DNA from: Ferribacterium limneticum
GTDB lineage: Bacteria; Pseudomonadota; Gammaproteobacteria; Burkholderiales; Rhodocyclaceae
Assembly (NCBI RefSeq): GCF_020510565.1
Contig: NZ_CP075189.1
Span: 3,772,501-3,836,500 of the forward strand
Direction: 5' to 3'
Length of the DNA: 64,000 bases
A model generated the notes under the pieces. The model was not told the origin of the DNA and did no database searches. It saw only the letters and a list, made by a program, of their open reading frames with translations. The translations under genes were made by a program, and so were the position numbers. How positions within the stretch are numbered: the stretch's first letter is position 1; each line of letters opens with the position of its first letter. This document shows, in pieces, positions 63,459 through 64,000 of this stretch.

Positions 63459-64000
63459 TTACTCGACGAAACGGCCCTTGAGGGCGAAGATGCCCTGCGG
63501 CCGTTTCTGGATGAAGATGATGATGCAGACGAGGATGCTGATCTTGGCGATGACCGCCCCGGCCCAGCCTTCGAGCAGTTTGCTGAAGATGCCCAGGCCG
63601 AGCGCCGCCCAGACCGCGCCGGCGAGTTGCCCGACGCCGCCGACGACGACGACCATGAATGAATCGACGATGTAGCCCTGGCCCATGTCCGGGCCGACGT
63701 TGGAGATTTGGGAGAGCGCGACGCCGCCCAGCCCGGCGATGCCGGCGCCCAGCGCGAAGGCCATGGTGTCGATGCGCGAAGTCGGCACGCCGACGCAGCC
63801 GGCCATCGGGCGGTTCTGTGTCACGGCGCGGACGAACATGCCGAGGCGCGTCTTGTTCATCAGCACCCAGACGAGGAAGAGCACGAACATGGCGAAGCCG
63901 ACGATGATGATGCGGTTCCACGGCAGAATCAGGTTGGGCATGACCTCGATGCCGCCCGACATCCAGCTCGGGTTCGAGACTTCGACGTTCTGCGCGCCGA
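63459..64000 (-). CDS. urtB: Urea ABC transporter permease UrtB, start beyond the window
   Basis: The C-terminal 180 residues of a LivH-type permease; the frame stays open to base 64000, so the start lies outside. Membrane segments IIIVGFAMFVLFLVWVLM and further ones, TRLGMFVRAVTQNRPMAGCVGV (coupling loop region), GLGGVALSQISNVGPDMGQG and SFMVVVVGGVGQLAGAVWAA are typical of UrtB. The C-terminus ends QGIFALKGRFVE. It is upstream of urtC in the urtABCDE order; urtA is expected further upstream. Confidence 0.93.
   Translation of the reverse strand, partial: GAQNVEVSNPSWMSGGIEVMPNLILPWNRIIIVGFAMFVLFLVWVLMNKTRLGMFVRAVTQNRPMAGCVGVPTSRIDTMAFALGAGIAGLGGVALSQISNVGPDMGQGYIVDSFMVVVVGGVGQLAGAVWAALGLGIFSKLLEGWAGAVIAKISILVCIIIFIQKRPQGIFALKGRFVE

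Overview
The window is one gene-dense stretch of a GC-rich proteobacterial chromosome. The gene set suggests a respiratory, denitrification-capable betaproteobacterium, probably of the Rhodocyclales (Dechloromonas/Azonexus type). The clues are a periplasmic nitrate reductase operon with quinol-oxidising NapGH, several cytochrome c5-like proteins, a CIRCE operator in front of rpoH, type IV pilus motors PilT/PilU, and a complete urease cluster beside a urea ABC transporter. The taxonomic call is inference from gene content. I saw no rRNA, tRNA, CRISPR array, prophage or full insertion sequence.

Layout. 0-5.4 kb: phosphodiesterase/cardiolipin synthase pair, gluQRS, a Kef-type antiporter and rpoH under a perfect CIRCE. 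5.4-10.9 kb: napDAGHB (minus strand) with an FNR-type box upstream. 10.9-17.5 kb: a BamE-like exported protein, tatD, dadA, the (p)ppGpp synthetase/hydrolase with rpoZ and gmk, and yicC. 17.6-22 kb: a Ser/Thr kinase-PP2C phosphatase pair, rph, rdgB and hemW. 22-32.2 kb: a yidB-like gene, an ABC-F ATPase, ychJ-rdgC, a diheme cytochrome, thiS-thiG-trmB, an SDR, dsbA, a SPOR protein and argS. 32.2-44.8 kb: a DNA glycosylase, a diguanylate cyclase, ubiB, a SWIM/SNF2 ATPase, a FIST-hybrid histidine kinase pair, pncC and mobA. 44.9-54.2 kb: small proteins, a possible sRNA, a membrane-anchored cytochrome, rep, a DUF4197 protein, pilU-pilT and yggS-proC-yggT-yggU. 54.2-64 kb (minus strand): urtB(partial)CDE, a small membrane protein, then ureDABCE, a tautomerase, ureF, a DUF559 gene and ureG.

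Most genes are ordinary housekeeping genes. The unusual content is repeat DNA. (1) A 38-base motif occurs at least 14 times, on both strands, about once per 4.6 kb. Nine copies lie inside protein genes, where they supply signal-peptide cores, a stop codon or ordinary internal residues; five are intergenic or overlap a gene end. All copies align without gaps, which suggests a selected DNA motif or a very short dispersed element. (2) Three G/C-run REP-like double hairpins are confined to the urease/urea-transport region; one is translated as the first ~40 residues of UreE and another lies at the start of the DUF559 gene. (3) A 239-bp element with perfect 19-bp terminal inverted repeats abuts the thiS start codon.

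Functional links: MobA makes the molybdenum cofactor precursor that NapA needs. UrtBCDE imports urea for the adjacent urease, whose metallocentre is assembled by UreDEFG. CIRCE ties the sigma-32 regulon to HrcA. The FNR box ties nitrate respiration to oxygen limitation.
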